Positions 1 to 3,148 of a stretch of 6,343 bases of DNA are shown piece after piece. The notes under the pieces were generated by a model. It ran no database searches and was not told the origin of the DNA. It saw nothing but the letters and a program-made list of their open reading frames with translations. The DNA comes from Betaproteobacteria bacterium (GTDB taxonomy: Bacteria > Pseudomonadota > Gammaproteobacteria > Burkholderiales > Casimicrobiaceae), in contig JAAFHR010000207.1 in the NCBI GenBank assembly GCA_013298455.1, positions 1-6,343 on the forward strand, read 5' to 3'. The position numbers were made by a program, and so were the translations under genes. Position 1 is the stretch's first letter; each line of letters begins with the position of its first letter.

Positions 1-168
1 ATTTCCGCCGTAGCTCTGTCCGCACGCCATTGATGCTCGAAAATCAGAAAATGAAAAACAACGCATAACCATCTCAAGCAAAGCAGAGAAACTAGACCGA
101 GCTTTGCGTCCTAGCAACCGAAGGTTGCGTCGTCCTAGCGCGAAGCGCGTCGTCATCTCGTCCTTCTT
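1..168. promoter_or_regulatory. Upstream region of the CysB-like regulator gene
   Basis: Leader of the regulator gene, AT-richer on its left side and ending in a tandem hairpin pair (110-154). I see no convincing sigma70 promoter: CATAAC at 64-69 could pass as a -10 box but has no good -35 partner. No purine-rich ribosome site precedes the ATG at 169; the preceding bases are pyrimidine-rich. On the - strand a frame is open from an ATG at 72-70, through another at 30-28, to the window edge (last residues MACGQSYGGN). It could be the start of a divergent gene, but at 24 codons I cannot identify it. LysR-family genes often have a divergent neighbour with shared control sequence between them, so that possibility stays open. 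Confidence 0.4.
110..154 (+). repeat. Tandem pair of GAA-loop hairpins before the regulator
   Basis: Two adjacent units share the frame CCTAGC...GCGTCGTC. Unit 1 (110-134) forms GCAACC-GAA-GGTTGC, with stem 114-119/123-128. Unit 2 (134-154) forms GCGC-GAA-GCGC, with stem 138-141/145-148. Flanks and GAA loop are the same, while the stem bases differ in a compensating way, which favours selection on structure. The array ends 14 bases before the ATG at 169, so it may lie in the mRNA leader and affect translation or mRNA stability. It could equally be a small dispersed repeat. There is no T-tract after either hairpin, so it is not an intrinsic terminator. Confidence 0.6.
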
Positions 169-1092
169 ATGAATCTTCAGCAAATTAAATTTCTTTGTGC
201 GGTGGTTGATAGTGGGTTTAGCGTTTCCATCGCGGCCAACGCTCAATTCACCACGCAACCCGTTGTCAGTAAACACATCAAAGCGCTTGAGGGCGAATTG
301 GGTTTACAGATCTTTGAGCGACGCGGCAAGCGCTTTGTCGGGCTCACTCGTGCGGGTGAAGAGGCCTATGCGATTGCTAAACGGCTTAATGGTGATGCGT
401 CGAGTTTGAAGTCGCTGGCGTCTGATTTGACGCATGCGAAAGAGGGCGTGTTGACCATCGCCACAACGCACACTCAAGCGCGATACGTGTTGCCACGCGT
501 GATCGCGCAGTTTCAAGCCAAATACCCGTCGGTGAAACTCAAACTGAAGCAAGGTAACCCAAAGCAATGCGCTGATTGGGTCGCCGGGAGCGAGGCCGAC
601 ATTGCGATTGCAACCGAATCCTTGTCGCTCGATCCGCTCTTGGTCACGCTGCCTTGCTACCGCTGGAATCGTTGCGTGATCGCGCCGCCCAAGCATCCGC
701 TTGTCAAAGAAAAAGTGCTCACGATTGAAGCGCTCTCCAAGTATCCGCTCATCACTTACGACAACGCATTCACCGGCCGTTCGCAAATTGATCGCGCGTT
801 TGCGAGCGCTGGCGTGGTGCCCAATGTGGCGCTCACCGCGCTCGATTCCGATGTGATCAAAACCTACGTTCGGCTCAATGTGGGCGTAGGGATCTTGGCA
901 GAGATGGCCTACGAGCCCAAGGTGGATACGGATTTGAAACGACTCGATGCGTCGCATTTGTTTGCGCCATCGATCACTCGCGTGGGTTTGCGCCGCAATT
1001 CATTCTTGCGTCGTTTCGCTTACGACTTCATCGTGCTCTTCGCCCCGTCACTCAAGCGCTCGGAGATCGAAGAGGCCGTGTTTGGAAAGTAA
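169..1092 (+). CDS. CysB-like LysR-family transcription regulator
   Basis: A cytoplasmic DNA-binding regulator of 307 residues, of the CysB/Cbl branch that controls sulfate assimilation and cysteine synthesis genes in response to acetylserine and sulfate-type ligands. The winged helix-turn-helix is at about residues 1-60 (helices around IAANAQFTTQPVVSKHIKAL, then LGLQIFERRGK). The effector domain runs from about 93 to 295. Comparing with CysB from memory, the ligand residues T100, T102 and Q103 (in TTHTQARY), T149 (in AIATE) and T202 (in FTGRS) are all present at the same numbering, as are LPCYRWNR, DSDVIKTYVRL and GVGI. It lacks the roughly 17-residue C-terminal tail of E. coli CysB (324 aa). 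The start ATG puts MNLQQIKFL in register with CysB MKLQQLRYI. The exporter gene follows 37 bp downstream on the same strand, so it is probably co-transcribed and perhaps autoregulated. Class assignment is firm. Whether this is the main CysB or a Cbl-like paralogue is undecided, so I give no symbol. Confidence 0.93.
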   Translation: MNLQQIKFLCAVVDSGFSVSIAANAQFTTQPVVSKHIKALEGELGLQIFERRGKRFVGLTRAGEEAYAIAKRLNGDASSLKSLASDLTHAKEGVLTIATTHTQARYVLPRVIAQFQAKYPSVKLKLKQGNPKQCADWVAGSEADIAIATESLSLDPLLVTLPCYRWNRCVIAPPKHPLVKEKVLTIEALSKYPLITYDNAFTGRSQIDRAFASAGVVPNVALTALDSDVIKTYVRLNVGVGILAEMAYEPKVDTDLKRLDASHLFAPSITRVGLRRNSFLRRFAYDFIVLFAPSLKRSEIEEAVFGK

Positions 1093-1129
1093 CCGAGCGG
1101 CAGCGAATCACGCGGCAGAACGTCAATTG

Positions 1130-2344
1130 ATGGTCGATCGCTACGCCAGCGGGCGCGAGCGCCTGAAGCTCACCTATTTGCTGGCTGCGCTGTCGATGCT
1201 GGGGCCGTTTTCGATTGACACGTACCTGCCTGCGTTTGCTGAAATGCAAGCGGCGCTGCCTGCTACCGAAGTGCAGATGCAGCTCACGTTAACGCTCTAC
1301 TTCATTGGTTTCGCCATCGTGTCGTTGTTCCACGGCGCGATCAGCGATTCCATTGGCCGCAAGCCTGTGATGATTGGCACAATTTGCATTCACGGACTGG
1401 CGTCCATCGGTTGCGCGCTGTCCGGCTCGATTGAATCGCTCTTGGCGTTTCGATTGCTCCAAGGCATGTTTGCCGGCGCTGGGTTTGTGGTGGGGCGTGC
1501 GGTCGTTCGAGATTTGTTTGACGGCGATGAAGCGCAACGCCAGCTCTCACGCATTCAAATGCTCTTTGCGCTCGCGCCAATCGTTGCGCCGATTTTGGGT
1601 GGCTGGTTGGTCGCGCATCTAAATTGGCCGTCGATCTTTTGGTTTTTGTTTGGCTATGCCGCGATCTTAGTTTTGTGGACTCGCATTGGCCTAGTCGAAT
1701 CGCATTTGCCGTCGGCGCGATTGCCCTTCGCAGTGTTGCCGCTCGTCAAAACTTATCGCGGTATCTTTTTCAACAAAACGTTTCAGTTGTTGGCATCGAT
1801 TCCTGGCATCAATTTCATGGGATTTTTTGTCTACATTGCTGGCGCGCCCGCGTTCATCATGCGGCACATGCAACTCACGAGCAAAGACTTCGCGCTGCTC
1901 TTTATTCCTGCGATTGCGGGGATGACGCTCGGAGCGTATCTATCGGGTCGTTTTGCTGGGCGGATCATGCATCACCGTCAGATGCGTTGGGGCTTTGCGA
2001 TCATGGCGGTGGCGGCGACGATCAACATCCTTGTCAGCGCATTCGTTGCGCCAAACGTTGTGTGGCACGTCGCGCCGATTGCGCTCTACACCTTTGGCAT
2101 GTCGCTCGTTACGCCGCCGATCACGCTTAAACTGCTTGATGCTTTTTCATATGCCCGGGGCAGTGTGTCGGCGCTCCAGTCATCGTGTCACGTGGCGATG
2201 ATGGCGGTGACCACGGCGATTGTGGTGCCGTTTGCGCAGCAAAGTTTGCTCCGCTTTTCGCTGGTAATGGCCGGATCGGTGGGCTTGGGTTGGATAATTT
2301 GGATGGGCTATCAGAGGGCTCATCGTTCGGAGGAAAACACATGA
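1130..2344 (+). CDS. Bcr/CflA-family MFS drug/metabolite exporter
   Basis: An inner-membrane proton-driven exporter of 404 residues with about 12 predicted TM helices, the usual length for Bcr/CflA. The family signatures are clear: PFSIDTYLPAF in TM1 (D30), MFS motif A GAISDSIGRKP at 69-79 in the first cytoplasmic loop, FRLLQGMFAGAG with R108 in TM4, RAVVRDLF at 123-130, and an antiporter motif C-like APIVAPILGGW at 149-159 in TM5. The C-terminal half has poorer motif conservation, as is normal for the family. Known members give resistance to bicyclomycin, chloramphenicol or sulfonamides, and E. coli Bcr is also reported to export cysteine; the substrate here cannot be read from sequence. The start is uncertain. 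ATG 1130 gives a normal N-terminus but has no clear ribosome site. An in-frame TTG at 1082, preceded by GAAGAGG (1069-1075), would add 16 residues and overlap the regulator's stop. The frame is open further upstream, but that part is out-of-frame regulator sequence. The stop overlaps the next gene's ATG. Confidence 0.92.
   Translation: MVDRYASGRERLKLTYLLAALSMLGPFSIDTYLPAFAEMQAALPATEVQMQLTLTLYFIGFAIVSLFHGAISDSIGRKPVMIGTICIHGLASIGCALSGSIESLLAFRLLQGMFAGAGFVVGRAVVRDLFDGDEAQRQLSRIQMLFALAPIVAPILGGWLVAHLNWPSIFWFLFGYAAILVLWTRIGLVESHLPSARLPFAVLPLVKTYRGIFFNKTFQLLASIPGINFMGFFVYIAGAPAFIMRHMQLTSKDFALLFIPAIAGMTLGAYLSGRFAGRIMHHRQMRWGFAIMAVAATINILVSAFVAPNVVWHVAPIALYTFGMSLVTPPITLKLLDAFSYARGSVSALQSSCHVAMMAVTTAIVVPFAQQSLLRFSLVMAGSVGLGWIIWMGYQRAHRSEENT
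2329..2334 (+). promoter_or_regulatory. Strong ribosome binding site for the DUF192 gene
   Basis: GGAGGA lies six bases before the ATG at 2341, inside the last codons of the exporter gene. It fixes the DUF192 start at 2341 rather than at upstream in-frame codons and, with the ATGA stop/start overlap at 2341-2344, points to translational coupling. It is the best ribosome site in the window; the two preceding genes have weak ones. Confidence 0.85.
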
Positions 2345-2817
2345 AGTTGGGTCAATGGTTAGCGATGTTGGCGCTCTGCGCTTCGCCTTTGCTGGCAACG
2401 AATTCGGCCGCGCAGGTCAACAAGGATTTACCAATGGTTGAGCTACGAATCCAAGCCGCGGGGAAAACCCACAAGCTCAAAGCCGAGGTCGCGGCCGATG
2501 CCGCCACCCGAACGATTGGCTTGATGAATCGCTTCTCATTGCCGCCCGATCACGGCATGATTTTCATCTTTGCTCGCAGCGAACCGCTCGGGTTTTGGAT
2601 GAAAAACACCTTCGTGCCGCTCTCAATCGCCTACGCCGACGAAAAGGGCGTGATCCTCAATATCCTCGACATGAAACCGCACGACGAATCCGCGCATCCG
2701 TCGAAAGGGCCCGCGCTCTACGCCCTTGAGATGAAGCAAGGTTGGTTCAAGGAGCGCGGCATCGGCGCAGGCGACAAGATCGAGGGATTGGATAAGGCAG
2801 GGCGAGCCAAGAACTAG
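2341..2817 (+). CDS. Secreted DUF192 family protein
   Basis: A small exported protein of 158 residues. Residues 1-24 look like a Sec signal peptide: K2, a hydrophobic core LAMLALCASPLLA, and a likely cut after S-A-A at 24 just before Q25. C13 lies mid-core, not in a convincing lipobox, so a soluble periplasmic or secreted protein is more likely than a lipoprotein. The rest matches DUF192 (PF02643) along its whole length: GLMNR at 60-64, HGMIFIF at 71-77, FWMKNTFVPLSIAY at 85-98, ALYALEMKQGWF at 125-136, and the closing G-x-G-D-K-I. DUF192 is a compact beta-rich fold with no established biochemical role that I know of. Its start overlaps the exporter's stop by four bases and has a strong ribosome site, so the two are expected to be translated together; that may be a functional link or simple operon packing. 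Signal-bearing DUF192 proteins are common in proteobacteria. Confidence 0.92.
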   Translation: MKLGQWLAMLALCASPLLATNSAAQVNKDLPMVELRIQAAGKTHKLKAEVAADAATRTIGLMNRFSLPPDHGMIFIFARSEPLGFWMKNTFVPLSIAYADEKGVILNILDMKPHDESAHPSKGPALYALEMKQGWFKERGIGAGDKIEGLDKAGRAKN

Positions 2818-2872
2818 GCGCTGTCCTGCTTAGTTGGCTTGTCGGATCCGCAATCTGACTCGGGTGCGAGCC

Positions 2873-2901
2873 CTGTCATCCTGAGCAGAGCGAAGGATCA
2901 G
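2873..2901. repeat. Dispersed 'TCATCCTGAG...AAGGATC' repeat hairpin
   Basis: CTG-(TC)-ATCCT ... AGGAT-CAG forms a stem (2873-2875 and 2878-2882 with 2894-2901) around a loop of GAGCAGAGCGA. It closely resembles a short intergenic repeat that I remember from many unrelated bacterial genomes (GTCATCCTGAGCGAAGCGAAGG). In spurious translations that repeat gives strings such as VILSEAKD; here it gives PVILSRAKD. Origin and function are unknown to me. It sits about 55 bp after the DUF192 stop, where it might help stop transcription or protect the mRNA 3' end. Confidence 0.6.
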
Positions 2902-3019
2902 CTTCATCTACCCAGCCACCCGCAAGTGCCGAAAAGTGTGCGGCCGGATGCTTCGCCCGGCACAGCCTGCCAGCTAACAGCGTCGCAGTTCAATCTTCAT
3001 AGCGCCGATCACCAGACAT

Positions 3020-3060
3020 CTTTTTTATTGAAAGCCTTTTTTATTAAAAGCCTTTTTTAT
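3020..3060. repeat. 16-bp T-rich tandem repeat, about 2.6 copies
   Basis: CTTTTTTATTGAAAGC (3020-3035) is followed directly by CTTTTTTATTAAAAGC (3036-3051), with one difference, and then by a partial CTTTTTTAT (3052-3060). The second copy can fold as CTTTT-TTATT-AAAAG, and AAGCC (3048-3052) can pair with GGCTT (3064-3068). The A/T content is unlike its surroundings. The T-runs could serve as release sites for + strand transcription or as slippage-made repeats; no strong GC stem precedes them. Confidence 0.75.
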
Positions 3061-3095
3061 GTTGGCTTACAAGCGACTCTCATAGTTTTTTGAAA

Positions 3096-3133
3096 ACACG
3101 CTAAATCAACGTGTAGCCCAATCAGTGTTGGGC
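3096..3133 (-). terminator. Possible terminator of the propeller protein gene
   Basis: Two stem-loops follow the - strand stop codon by 15 bases. The first is GCCCAA/TTGGGC (3116-3121/3128-3133, six-base loop). The second is ACACG/CGTGT (3096-3100/3110-3114, nine-base loop) and, read on the - strand, is followed by TTTTC. Stems of five to six pairs and a four-base T-tract make a weak intrinsic terminator, but the position is right. No other terminator candidate for this gene is better placed. Confidence 0.45.
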
Positions 3134-3148
3134 ATTCACCGATAAAGC

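Larger units (their letters stand above)
2818..3148. other. Gap between convergent genes, rich in small repeats
   Basis: I see no credible gene here. An open + strand frame at 2839-3093 starts at TTG, has no ribosome site and runs through repeats. From left to right the gap holds an 8-bp palindrome CGGATCCG (2843-2850), a CTCG-GGTG-CGAG hairpin (2859-2870), a dispersed-repeat hairpin (2873-2901), a GC-rich hairpin GCCGG/CCGGC (2943-2947/2957-2961), a T-rich tandem repeat (3020-3060) and two stem-loops near the end of the - strand gene (3096-3133). No canonical terminator (GC stem directly followed by a T-run) is visible for the + strand operon. Confidence 0.7.

Noticed and set aside
1..72. 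Start of a - strand gene at the left edge (ending MACGQSYGGN at the border)
   Set aside because: Only 24 codons, no family match and no clear ribosome site; noted as possible but not called.
304..957. A 217-codon open frame on the - strand opposite the regulator gene
   Set aside because: It lies wholly inside a well-supported CysB-like gene, and its translation is rich in R and H with no recognisable domain. It is a codon-bias shadow.
947..1129. A 61-residue N-terminal extension of the exporter
   Set aside because: Most of it is out-of-frame translation of the regulator's last codons. Family members begin close to residue MVDRYAS; only the TTG at 1082 remains a realistic alternative.
1624..2130. 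A 168-codon + strand frame within the exporter gene
   Set aside because: It is out of frame with the clear Bcr/CflA protein and its translation is rich in C, H, W and R, typical of a shifted frame.
2839..3093. A small + strand frame after the DUF192 gene
   Set aside because: It starts at TTG with no ribosome site and runs through a dispersed repeat, a GC hairpin and a T-rich tandem repeat. The PVILSRAKD string is the translation of the repeat.
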